Of a stretch of DNA of 64,000 nucleotides, positions 1 through 7,579 are shown one piece after another. The stretch's first letter is position 1, and each line of letters opens with the position of its first letter. The stretch comes from Psychrobacillus sp. FSL K6-4046 (GTDB lineage Bacteria > Bacillota > Bacilli > Bacillales_A > Planococcaceae): the NCBI RefSeq assembly GCF_038624605.1, contig NZ_CP152020.1, forward strand, positions 2,225,312 through 2,289,311, given 5' to 3'. The position numbers and the translations under genes are program-made. Below the pieces are notes generated by a model that saw only the letters and a program-made list of their open reading frames with translations, made no database searches and had not been told where the DNA came from.

Positions 1-544
1 TAATGGAGATCTCTTGCTTGCTCACTTTAGTATGTAGAGGAGCATTAAGCTGCTTTCTTCTCAACATTTTTTGAAAGGCTCCAAGCATATCGTAAACATT
101 TACATCGAGCTCAAACAAAGCTAACTGCTGATTACTTTGGTAACCACTTAAGTCTGCCGGCGGTCTCGTATAAAATAGATTACGAGTTTCTTCTAACTCC
201 TGCAGATTACTCGCGGCTTCCTTATATTTCTTATACTCTATTAATTTTAATACTAGCTCATCTCTCGGGTCGTCTAAATTAATATCAAAATCATCCTCCA
301 TATCATCGTCCTGATGAATTGGAAGAAGCATTTTACTTTTAATAGACAGCAACGTAGCAGCCATCACTAAGTATTCACTTGCTTCATTTAACTCGAGAAC
401 TCGCATTGCATGGATATGTTCCATGTACTGTGTAGTGATCTCAGCCATTTTGATATCGTATATATCTATTTCCAAACGATTTATTAAATGTAATAATAAA
501 TCGAGTGGACCTTCGAATGCTTCTGTTTTTACTTCGTAAGACAT
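1..544 (-). CDS. scpA: Segregation and condensation protein A, 3' part beyond window
   Basis: The ATG lies at 544 (complement) and the reading frame runs open off the left edge, so only the first ~181 residues are seen. The N-terminus contains a kleisin-type stretch (EGPLDLLLHLI) typical of ScpA, followed by an acidic linker (HQDDDMEDDFD). ScpA is the kleisin that bridges the SMC ATPase heads and ScpB in the chromosome condensation complex. Its neighbour on the other side of a divergent promoter is the DUF309 gene, as in the B. subtilis ypuF-scpA-scpB neighbourhood, although here ypuF is transcribed divergently. Function is known for the family; the truncation is due only to the window edge. 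Confidence 0.93.
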   Translation of the reverse strand, partial: MSYEVKTEAFEGPLDLLLHLINRLEIDIYDIKMAEITTQYMEHIHAMRVLELNEASEYLVMAATLLSIKSKMLLPIHQDDDMEDDFDINLDDPRDELVLKLIEYKKYKEAASNLQELEETRNLFYTRPPADLSGYQSNQQLALFELDVNVYDMLGAFQKMLRRKQLNAPLHTKVSKQEISI

Positions 545-598
545 AAAACTCCACCTAATATTGATTTTAAACATAATTATAGAGGAAAGGTGATTGGA

Positions 599-1102
599 AT
601 GCACCCTACATTCGATTCTAAATTTGTTCATTTTATAACAGAATTTAACGAGACTAAAGATTATTTTGAATGCCACGAACTATTAGAAGACTATTGGAAG
701 GAAGTTTCCCCACGACAAAAGGTACATCCTTTAGCCGCACTCATTCTACTTTCCACTTCTATGTACCACTGGCGACGTGGTAACTTTCAAGGCGCTTCTA
801 AGACCATGAAAAGCAGTATTAAACGTATGAAAGAAACAATACAATCTCCCTTCTTCGAAACTTTAAATACAGAACAGTTACTAAAAGATGCCACCCAAGC
901 CTATCAATCTATTCAGCTTCATAAGCCTTTTACAGCATTTCAAATTGGCATCCAAAATGATTCACTGCTTACCCTCACCAAGGAGGTAACCTTATCAAAA
1001 GATATAGATCAACATTTTCTTATTCATAAACATATGCTTAGAGACCGCTCTGAAATACTTGAAGAACGAGAAAAAAAGAAAAAAAGAAGAGATGACCTAT
1101 AG
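599..1102 (+). CDS. ypuF: DUF309 family protein (YpuF-like)
   Basis: A 167-residue protein carrying the DUF309 hallmark near residue 25-35 (YFECHELLEDYW), where His and Glu residues are conserved. The function is not established. An upstream in-frame GTG exists at 590, but AGAGGAAAGG ends six bases before ATG 599, so that start is preferred. The C-terminus is a highly charged Lys/Arg/Glu tail. It lies divergent from scpA and converges on ribT with only two bases between stop codons. The position next to ribT and scpA matches B. subtilis ypuF, which supports the identification. Confidence 0.8.
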   Translation: MHPTFDSKFVHFITEFNETKDYFECHELLEDYWKEVSPRQKVHPLAALILLSTSMYHWRRGNFQGASKTMKSSIKRMKETIQSPFFETLNTEQLLKDATQAYQSIQLHKPFTAFQIGIQNDSLLTLTKEVTLSKDIDQHFLIHKHMLRDRSEILEEREKKKKRRDDL

Positions 1103-1122
1103 GGTCAGTTCTCTTCTTTTTC
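1080..1122. terminator. Bidirectional terminator between convergent ypuF and ribT
   Basis: AAAGAAGAG and GACC on the left arm pair with GGTC and CTCTTCTTT on the right arm. A-rich and T-rich flanks could serve transcription from both sides. The hairpin includes both stop codons. Confidence 0.6.
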
Positions 1123-1464
1123 TTTATGACATTTTACAAAGAAAGCTTTGATCTCTTCCGTTGACCTAATATTAGTCGTTTGTAAAACATTAGATAGGGC
1201 TAGAATCATATTCTTGCCAATCCCCTCTCCTCGGTGAGAAGGATTAACAGAAATATGTTGGATGATTGCATCTGTTTCCACCATTCGAACTCCAATAATG
1301 CCGACGACATCCTCCATCTTTTTCCAAACGAATAAGTGCCAATCAGGATTAGATTCGTATTCATGAATCGTTTCTAATAGTTTTTTGACATCTTTTTCAT
1401 TGGGCATAAAAGATAAGAGACCCATAGAAATTTTTTCATAAGCTTTTTTATAACGAAATAACAT
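1105..1464 (-). CDS. ribT: RibT-like GNAT N-acetyltransferase
   Basis: A 119-residue single-domain GNAT protein. The acetyl-CoA binding segment is visible around residues 73-90 as VNPSHRGEGIGKNMI, the usual R/Q-x-x-G-x-G/A pattern. It matches RibT in length (about 124 residues in B. subtilis) and in position next to the DUF309 and scp genes. RibT is a putative acetyltransferase named for its location in the riboflavin operon of B. subtilis; its substrate is unknown. No rib genes are seen here, so in this genome it is separated from them, at least on this side. Confidence 0.75.
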   Translation of the reverse strand: MLFRYKKAYEKISMGLLSFMPNEKDVKKLLETIHEYESNPDWHLFVWKKMEDVVGIIGVRMVETDAIIQHISVNPSHRGEGIGKNMILALSNVLQTTNIRSTEEIKAFFVKCHKEKEEN

Positions 1465-1525
1465 GTTTAAGACCCTCTTTTAATTTCTTTAAAGAACTTT
1501 ACTACTTTTTATATTATTTGTCCAA

Positions 1526-1627
1526 TTATACATTACCATTTGGGGCAATAAATAGCCAATATGCTACTCCCCAAATTATTCCGGTTAAAAATAAAATTAG
1601 AAACAATATAACATTTATCTTTTTCAA
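1526..1627 (-). CDS. Small 33-residue single-pass membrane protein
   Basis: TTG at 1627 is preceded by GGAAGAG with good spacing, and the frame runs 33 codons to TAA. The peptide starts MKKI, continues with about 24 hydrophobic residues (VILFLILFLTGIIWGVAYW) and ends in a short polar tail (APNGNV). Its start is one base beyond the lysA stop and its ribosome binding site lies in the lysA 3' end, so it would be translated from the lysA message. No family was recognised. The hydrophobic coherence and ribosome binding site argue for a real gene, but short AT-rich frames can mimic this. Confidence 0.5.
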   Translation of the reverse strand: MKKINVILFLILFLTGIIWGVAYWLFIAPNGNV

Positions 1628-1628
1628 A

Positions 1629-2951
1629 TTAGTCTCTTCCTTTCTCTATATGATAAGGAAGGTCGAGGCGTATAAGGTCTTCCAATGTTTCTCGTTTTAC
1701 AGCCAATTGGTGCTGACCATTCTCAACGAATACTACTGCCGGTTTTGCCATACGATTGTAATTACTTGCCATTGAATAACCATATGCTCCTGTACAGAAC
1801 ACTGCTAAAATATCACCTGGTTCAGCTTTCGGTAATGAAATATGCTCAATAAGCTTATCCCCAGACTCACAGCATTTACCAGCAATTGTATAGTCAACCT
1901 TTTTAGGTGTTCCCATTTTGTTGGCAATCGCCGCATCATACTCTGCTCCATATAATGCTGGGCGAATATTATCCGACATGCCCCCATCGACTGCTAAATA
2001 GTTCCGAATTTCCGGTACTTCTTTTTCAGAGCCAATGGTATAAAGGGAGGTTCCCGAATCACCAACTAGTGAACGACCTGGCTCAATCCAAATTTCTGGC
2101 ATCTCTAAGTTAGCATTTGCTACTAATTGTTTGACAGCACTAATCATTTCCTTCACATAAGTAGAAGGTTCCAGTGGAGTGTCTTGCTCGGTATACTTAA
2201 TGCCGAAGCCACCACCAAGATTTAATACTTTGCAGGCATAGCCAAACGCGTTATCCCATTCAATCATTTTAGTGATAAGCTTTTCTGCTGCCAGCTTAAA
2301 ACCAACTGTTTCAAAAATTTGAGAACCAATATGACAATGCAATCCTAACAATTCTATAAATTCTTCTTTATAAACTTGTTGAAATGCTTGATCAGCTTGT
2401 CCATTCATTAAGTCAAAACCAAATTTAGAGTCCTGTTGACCAGTTGTAATATAATCATGGGTATGAGCCTCTACTCCTGGAGTAACTCTTAGTAATATTT
2501 TTACTTTTTGGTTTAGCTTTGTAGTTAAACTTTTTAGCAATTCAATCTCGTAAAAGTTGTCCACGACTATACAGCCAATCTTATGCTCCATTGCCAACAT
2601 TAATTCATCAACACTTTTGTTATTACCATGAAAATGTATTCGTTCTGGAGGATATCCCGCTTGTATTGCTGTATATAGTTCTCCTGCTGATACAACATCT
2701 AAGGACAAGCCTTCTTGCTCAATAACTTGGTACATTGCAATGCAAGAGAAGGCTTTACTTGCATAAGCTACCTGAGCACCTATATTTTCTTCCTGGAAAG
2801 TAGCTAAAAAGGCTCTTGCTCTTGATCTGATAAGAGACAAATCATATACAAATAGCGGAGTTCCATATGTTTTAGTAAGTTCTAATGAGTCAATACCGCC
2901 TATCAACAGGTGGCCTTTTTCATTCACATTATGCTCTGATACCATTACCAT
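1629..2951 (-). CDS. lysA: Diaminopimelate decarboxylase
   Basis: A 440-residue, full-length PLP-dependent fold-III decarboxylase that converts meso-diaminopimelate to L-lysine in the cytosol. The Schiff-base lysine is in VAYASKAFSC near residue 67. The glycine-rich phosphate loop (LGGGFGIKY) lies near residue 245, and the cross-subunit active-site motif (CCESGD) is near residue 358. It lies 66 bp downstream of spoVAF, and in B. subtilis lysA also follows the spoVA operon. No lysine riboswitch is visible in the short upstream gap. AGGCGAGGAT precedes the chosen ATG. Confidence 0.95.
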   Translation of the reverse strand: MVMVSEHNVNEKGHLLIGGIDSLELTKTYGTPLFVYDLSLIRSRARAFLATFQEENIGAQVAYASKAFSCIAMYQVIEQEGLSLDVVSAGELYTAIQAGYPPERIHFHGNNKSVDELMLAMEHKIGCIVVDNFYEIELLKSLTTKLNQKVKILLRVTPGVEAHTHDYITTGQQDSKFGFDLMNGQADQAFQQVYKEEFIELLGLHCHIGSQIFETVGFKLAAEKLITKMIEWDNAFGYACKVLNLGGGFGIKYTEQDTPLEPSTYVKEMISAVKQLVANANLEMPEIWIEPGRSLVGDSGTSLYTIGSEKEVPEIRNYLAVDGGMSDNIRPALYGAEYDAAIANKMGTPKKVDYTIAGKCCESGDKLIEHISLPKAEPGDILAVFCTGAYGYSMASNYNRMAKPAVVFVENGQHQLAVKRETLEDLIRLDLPYHIEKGRD

Positions 2952-3017
2952 GTATCCTCGCCTCTTTTCCTCATTTTCTATATGAACTTTACCATATTGA
3001 ATATGAGGAATGCAATG

Positions 3018-4469
3018 CTATTTGGAACGATCTCGAACAGGTGATCGTGTAATGAAAGGTCTCTTCGCATTAGTTGGCATCGGAAAACGAATAATAATAC
3101 GAGCAAACGCTCTCGGATAAAAAGGTATTAATGGCCACAAATAAGGTACATTTAATGGCTTTAAGCTACATATATACCATACTAAACACACTGTTGCGAT
3201 AAACAGTCCATTAGCCCCAAAAGCAGCTGCGCTAAGCAATAGGAACATCCTAAATATTTTAGTAGCAATACTTAGTTCATAGGACGGAATAGCAAACGTA
3301 AATATAGCTGTTATAGCTGTATATAAAATAACTTCTGCTACGAATAGCCCTACATCAACAGCCATCTGTCCGATGACTAAAGCCGCTATAATTCCCATTG
3401 CTGTAGATAAAGGAGTAGGGGTGTGAATGGCGGCTAGCCTTAAAAACTCTATTCCGATATCGGCAAATATCAATTGAAGTAAAAGTGGTATCTCACTTGT
3501 TTCATTAGGTCCTAAGAAATCTAAGGCTTTCGGTAGATAATCGGTATTTTTAGCCATTAAATACCAAAATGGCAATAAGAATAAACTGAAGAAAACTCCA
3601 AAAAAACGAATAGATCTTACTAAGGTTCCGATTGCTGGAGCTTGTCTATACTCCTCAGCATGTTGTAAGTGATGGAATAGGGTTGTAGGGACAATAATAA
3701 CAGATGGAGAGGTATCTACAACAAGCAAAATATGACCTTCAAGTAAATGAGCTGCTGCTATATCCGGCCTTTCGGTAAACCGAACAAAAGGCACTGGATG
3801 AAAGCCCTGCACGAATAACCATTCCTCTAGTGCTTTATCACTCATTGTAAATCCATCATGCTTGATTTTTTTTAAACGCTTCCGAATGAGTTCTAGATTT
3901 TCTTCGTTCGCCACTCCTTTAATATAGGAAATCGCGATATCCATTTTACTCATCGAGGAAATTTGATGTAGTTCGAAACGGAGGTTGGTATCTCTTATTC
4001 GTCTACGAATAAGTGCGGTGTTTAAAACAATGTTCTCCGTAAAACCATCCCGAGATCCACGTACCACTTTTTCATTGTCTGGCTCCTCGGGTGTTCTACC
4101 GGGGTAACTTCGTACATCTACCGTATAAACTGATCCATTTTCCAAAATGAACGTCACTTGGCCACTTAGTAGTGCCGAAATCCACTTTTCTTTTGAGTCA
4201 TATTGCGTGATCGAGTAGTAAGGAAAATAGTGATTCATGATTTCATTTTGAGAAACATCCTCTTCTGGAGGATTCTTCATAGTCCCCGTCATTAAATCTG
4301 TTAATGTCGGTCCATCAATGAGACCATTAATGTAAACAAGTAATACCGGGAATTTAAACAAGTGGGTATGAAGGAGTCCAAAATCATAGGACTCGTTCTC
4401 CCCAAACTTTTCTTTTAAATACGCTTCTGCCTCGGTCATATCCTTAAATAGTGTCTTCGTAATAATCAC
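3018..4469 (-). CDS. spoVAF: Stage V sporulation protein AF (GerA-family membrane protein)
   Basis: A 483-residue protein of the GerA/SpoVAF family. The soluble N-terminal half contains RSYPGRTPEEPD and GSRDGFTENIVLNTALIRRRIRD, stretches shared with B. subtilis SpoVAF, the latter covering residues 142-164. The C-terminal half (about residues 285-450) holds several hydrophobic membrane helices. In B. subtilis SpoVAF is an inner spore membrane protein associated with germination. Its start overlaps the sigF stop by four bases, so it is translationally coupled to sigF. The spoVAA-AE genes that normally lie between are absent, so this gene probably relies on the sigF operon promoter or one inside it. 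Confidence 0.92.
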   Translation of the reverse strand: MIITKTLFKDMTEAEAYLKEKFGENESYDFGLLHTHLFKFPVLLVYINGLIDGPTLTDLMTGTMKNPPEEDVSQNEIMNHYFPYYSITQYDSKEKWISALLSGQVTFILENGSVYTVDVRSYPGRTPEEPDNEKVVRGSRDGFTENIVLNTALIRRRIRDTNLRFELHQISSMSKMDIAISYIKGVANEENLELIRKRLKKIKHDGFTMSDKALEEWLFVQGFHPVPFVRFTERPDIAAAHLLEGHILLVVDTSPSVIIVPTTLFHHLQHAEEYRQAPAIGTLVRSIRFFGVFFSLFLLPFWYLMAKNTDYLPKALDFLGPNETSEIPLLLQLIFADIGIEFLRLAAIHTPTPLSTAMGIIAALVIGQMAVDVGLFVAEVILYTAITAIFTFAIPSYELSIATKIFRMFLLLSAAAFGANGLFIATVCLVWYICSLKPLNVPYLWPLIPFYPRAFARIIIRFPMPTNAKRPFITRSPVRDRSK

Positions 4470-5251
4470 CTATCTCTAGCTTTTGTATTAGCAGTACTGC
4501 CTACAGGTACCAACCAGCTCTTTAACTGTGTCAAAATTTTCTTTTCTAGTCTCGACACTTGAACTTGGGATATCCCTAACCTTTCGGCAATATCACTTTG
4601 AGTACAGTCTAGGTAATAACGCAGATAAATAATCATCTGTTCTCGTTTTTCTAATTTTTCTACTAGTTCTCTTAGTGGGATATGATCGAATGACTTTTCT
4701 GAACGTTCATCTTTCATTTGGTCCATCAAAGTCAAAGCATCTCCACTGTCATTTTCATAGAGTTGCTCCTGCAAGGAAGCTGGATCTCTAAGAGCGTCGG
4801 TCGCCATGACAATATCCTCTCTAGAAACTTCTAAAATACTTGCTAGCTCCAAAATGGTTGGCTGCCGCTCATGCGTTTTAAGAAAGTCATCCGTTGCGTG
4901 ACGAATTTTAAAGTTCAACTCCCTAATGGAACGACTAATTTTGACCATTCCATCATCTCGAAGAAATCTCTGAATTTCTCCAATAATCATAGGAACAGCA
5001 TACGTTGAAAACTTCACTTCATAGGACAAGTCAAATTTATCAACCGATTTCATAAGACCAATACATCCAATTTGAAATAAGTCCTCTAGGTCCGCCCCCC
5101 TAGAAGCAAAACGCTGAACAATAGACCAAACCAATCTTGTATTTCCTTCTATCATTTGTTGTCTGGCGAACTTGTCACCCTCTTGTGACAGGGCTATTAG
5201 CTCTCTCATCTTCTCCTGGGTCAGTAAAATTGTTGGCTTATTGTTCATCAT
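4466..5251 (-). CDS. sigF: Forespore-specific RNA polymerase sigma factor SigF
   Basis: A 261-residue sigma-70 family factor of the SigF/SigG type. Region 2 is clear around residues 75-115 (KFSTYAVPMIIGEIQRFLRD), and region 4 with its helix-turn-helix is near residues 205-245 (DCTQSDIAERLGISQVQVSR). SigF directs the first forespore programme after asymmetric division and is held inactive by SpoIIAB. The gene abuts spoIIAB (the stop of one shares a base with the start of the next) and overlaps spoVAF, making a continuous operon. Confidence 0.96.
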   Translation of the reverse strand: MMNNKPTILLTQEKMRELIALSQEGDKFARQQMIEGNTRLVWSIVQRFASRGADLEDLFQIGCIGLMKSVDKFDLSYEVKFSTYAVPMIIGEIQRFLRDDGMVKISRSIRELNFKIRHATDDFLKTHERQPTILELASILEVSREDIVMATDALRDPASLQEQLYENDSGDALTLMDQMKDERSEKSFDHIPLRELVEKLEKREQMIIYLRYYLDCTQSDIAERLGISQVQVSRLEKKILTQLKSWLVPVGSTANTKARDR

Positions 5252-5697
5252 TAGACGGTCCTAACTGATTCTTGAATTGGTACAAATTTCTTTGTGATGG
5301 TTACGGTTGTCCCCCTATCAGGAATGGAGTATATATCCACATCATCACTGAAGCTTTCCATTATAGTAAAGCCCATACCAGAACGTTCCTGCTCAGGCTT
5401 GGTTGTATATAAAGGTTCTCTTGCCTGGGTGACATCTTTTATGCCACGACCATAATCTACAATAGAAACGACTATCTCTCTTCCACTACGTTGCGCATGT
5501 ATTTCGATTTTTCCTACGCCATCCTCTTCATAACCGTGCACAATAGCATTAGTTACTGCTTCCGAGATAACTGTCTTAAACTCTGACAGCTCCTCAATTG
5601 TTGGGTCGATCGCAGATATAAAACTGGACATCACCATTCTTGCTAATGCTTCATTCTCACTTTTGGCAATAAAAGATAATGTAATTTCATTGTCCAT
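5251..5697 (-). CDS. spoIIAB: Anti-sigma F factor and serine kinase SpoIIAB
   Basis: A 148-residue GHKL ATPase/kinase. The N box (EAVTNAIVHGYE) lies around residues 46-57, the G1 box (VDYGRGI) near 80, and the GMGFTIMESF segment near 107. It binds SigF in the predivisional cell and phosphorylates SpoIIAA. The length matches the family (146 in B. subtilis). It overlaps spoIIAA by 11 bases and is one base from sigF. Confidence 0.96.
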   Translation of the reverse strand: MDNEITLSFIAKSENEALARMVMSSFISAIDPTIEELSEFKTVISEAVTNAIVHGYEEDGVGKIEIHAQRSGREIVVSIVDYGRGIKDVTQAREPLYTTKPEQERSGMGFTIMESFSDDVDIYSIPDRGTTVTITKKFVPIQESVRTV

Positions 5698-6043
5698 AAA
5701 CTATTCCCCCTAACTTTGAAATTATTTCAATTTCTGATTCGCTGTAAATGTATGGGCTTAAACCTGCAAACTGAAAAATTTTGCGCATAGTTGGTGATGG
5801 ATTAACGATGATGGTTTGACCATCAATTGGAGCTAACTCTCGCATTCTACCTAGAATGAGTCCAATACCTGAGCTATCCATGAAATTTAAATCTTTTAAA
5901 TTCCAAACAAGAACCTTAATAGAGCCATTCTTAATCATTGGTACTATCTCATTTCTTATTTCTGTCGTGCTATGATGGTCTAGCTCACCTTTCAATCGAA
6001 TAATAACAATTTCGTCTCCTACTTTTTCAACATCGTGTTTCAT
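5687..6043 (-). CDS. spoIIAA: Anti-anti-sigma F factor SpoIIAA
   Basis: A 118-residue STAS-domain protein. The phosphorylatable serine is Ser58 in NFMDSSGIGLILG, the same number as in B. subtilis. Unphosphorylated SpoIIAA releases SigF from SpoIIAB. GAGGAGG sits just upstream of the ATG. It is the first gene of the operon; dacF, which precedes spoIIAA in B. subtilis, is not present here. Confidence 0.96.
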   Translation of the reverse strand: MKHDVEKVGDEIVIIRLKGELDHHSTTEIRNEIVPMIKNGSIKVLVWNLKDLNFMDSSGIGLILGRMRELAPIDGQTIIVNPSPTMRKIFQFAGLSPYIYSESEIEIISKLGGIVYGQ

Positions 6044-6065
6044 AAAATCGCCTCCTCATAAAACG

Positions 6066-6094
6066 CAATTCCACATAGAATTCTATAATCCTTT
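6066..6094 (-). promoter_or_regulatory. Predicted SigH promoter of the spoIIA-sigF operon
   Basis: On the minus strand, AAAGGATTA (6094-6086) matches the SigH -35 consensus RnAGGAwww exactly. GTGGAATTG (6074-6066) matches the -10 consensus RnnGAATww except at the last base. The spacing is 11 bases, and the element lies 23 bases upstream of spoIIAA. Confidence 0.7.
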
Positions 6095-6411
6095 GCAAAT
6101 GACAAAAGTAGAAGAAATCATCGCAATTTAGAAGATTTTCGACAAAAGGTCTATACACATCAAGTATGGGTAAATTAAACATTTTTTAAACAATAAAAAG
6201 ACAGCAATTTAAGATATTTTTAAATCTTAGATTGCTGCTTATATGATTCAATTTTATTTTGCTATTTTTAAAGAAAAATTAGGCCAGAATAAGGGCATGT
6301 TATGCTATTTAATCTATACAGTAGAATTGATTTTCGTTTTCGGCGGGGTGAGCGATGAAAAACAGAAATAATAAAAAGAAAAATGTAAATCATCTGCTTT
6401 TTAAAGAGGAA

Positions 6412-6550
6412 AGTAGAATTGATTTCCGCACCAGCCGGACGCTTTCCGTGGGGTGAGTGATAAGCCATCACCCATCGCTTGCGCGCGTGGTTGTGATGTC
6501 TTATCTAGCTCACTCATCCCACAGGAATCGCCGCCTTCCGCTTCAATCAA
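6412..6550 (+). repeat. Dispersed repeat copy A
   Basis: An imperfect palindromic unit running from AGTAGAATTGATTTCCGC through CCGGACGCTTTCCGTGGGG and ATCGCCGCCTTCCGC to TTCAATCAA. It closely resembles the copies at 15340-15480 (reverse) and 55489-55630. A truncated copy with an internal deletion lies just before it at 6320-6357. No gene is visible in 6044-6775 otherwise; the region holds the SigH promoter, an AT-rich hairpin near 6200-6235 and this repeat. Confidence 0.8.
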
Positions 6551-6775
6551 CAGGGAAATATGCTTGTATGGGATTGGTAAATCACTAATTTATGAAAGTT
6601 ATTCTAAAAAATATAAATGAATGAATGAAAAAATTATCTTCTTCTCAAAATAAGCTGCAGGGGTTAAATGAGCTCAAGGTGATTGACTTACAATTAACTT
6701 TTGACCATTCAAGGTAAATACATAAATTATCATCTAGAAGAAAATGGCTATGTTAAATAATTCATGTCGTAATTT

Positions 6776-7183
6776 TTAGTGGATAATCTTTTCAGTACAT
6801 GTAATTTCTATTGTATTATTCATAGGGTCTAAAATAGGAAAACTCCAATATCCCTTCCATATGGGCTTATTGTAATATTTTGTTATATCATTTTTTAATA
6901 CAGAATTTACAATTTTTTTATAATTATCTTTATCACATTCTAACGACCAACCTATCCTTGGTTCTGTTCCACCTTTCCATCCTGGTTGAATGGAAAACTT
7001 GCTTGATGGTGGGTTAAATTCTTCATTGTAATCAATACTTAATTGGTGTTCACCAATTTTAAAAGCTATGGAACCTTTATCATCCCATATGAGTATTAAC
7101 TGAAGTATGTCTGAGTAAAACCACTTCATTTTCTCCAAGTCGTTACAAAATATATATGTAAATCCCCATCGCTTTGCTATAAT
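6776..7183 (-). CDS. VOC (glyoxalase/bleomycin resistance) family protein with unusual start
   Basis: The frame encodes a VOC-type protein with internal signatures YIFCNDLEKMKWFYSDIL near the N-terminus and WSFPILDPMNNTIEI near the C-terminus. A TTG at 7138 would lose the first beta strand (KRWGFTYIFCND), which the family needs, and it has no clear ribosome binding site. Extending the frame to the GGGGGG run upstream gives a start at ATT 7183, two bases after the run. The spacing is short. The gene therefore uses a non-standard start, or its ATG was lost and it is becoming a pseudogene. The substrate is unknown. Confidence 0.6.
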   Translation of the reverse strand: MIAKRWGFTYIFCNDLEKMKWFYSDILQLILIWDDKGSIAFKIGEHQLSIDYNEEFNPPSSKFSIQPGWKGGTEPRIGWSLECDKDNYKKIVNSVLKNDITKYYNKPIWKGYWSFPILDPMNNTIEITCTEKIIH

Positions 7184-7579
7184 TACCCCCCGTTCTATTA
7201 TCGTTCCTTTTCCACTAAGCTGTCCATTTAGTAAATAGGTTCAACAAAAGGGGTATTAATCCCTTCTTGGAAGACCGAAATCCAGACTAAATGAAATAAG
7301 GGGAGTATCTATTTTCCATTAAAACCTTTTCAAACTCACCTCGAAATACCGCCTAATATCAATAACGTTAAGCATTCTATTATATAATTCTTCAACTCTA
7401 CAATCAGCGTCAACTTCTTTCATAACAGCGACAGAATCTAGGCGCATCAAAGTTTCACTCCCCTGTAGTTCAACCGATGAATCCATCAAGAAGGAGAGCG
7501 GTAAAGACAAATAAGACCCTGAAAACCTTACGTTAGTAAAGTTATCAGGGTCTTATCAATTTCGAGAAAGATTTTAGTG
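7184..7579. other. Gene-poor spacer between VOC gene and pdp
   Basis: About 400 bp without a convincing gene. A 63-codon minus-strand frame at 7319-7510 opens with TTG, has no good ribosome binding site and begins at the edge of the pdp terminator hairpin. It may be a remnant. The left end contains the upstream region of the VOC gene. Confidence 0.5.
7512..7555 (-). terminator. Terminator downstream of pdp
   Basis: TAAGACCCTGA and TCAGGGTCTTA form an 11-bp perfect stem at 7512-7522 and 7545-7555. A T-rich tail follows on the minus strand. Confidence 0.75.

Noticed and set aside
1518-1775. 85-codon plus-strand frame
   Set aside because: Antisense to the 3' end of lysA and the small membrane-protein frame; composition is that of an antisense shadow.
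2952-3017. Possible lysine riboswitch before lysA
   Set aside because: Only 66 bases separate lysA and spoVAF, far too short for the L-box aptamer, and no conserved motif is visible.
6268-6471. 67-codon minus-strand frame across the repeat near 6.4 kb
   Set aside because: It lies within dispersed repeat copies, lacks a ribosome binding site and has no protein-like composition.
7319-7510. 63-codon minus-strand frame upstream of the VOC gene
   Set aside because: TTG start at the edge of the pdp terminator, no ribosome binding site, no family; possible remnant but not supported as a gene.
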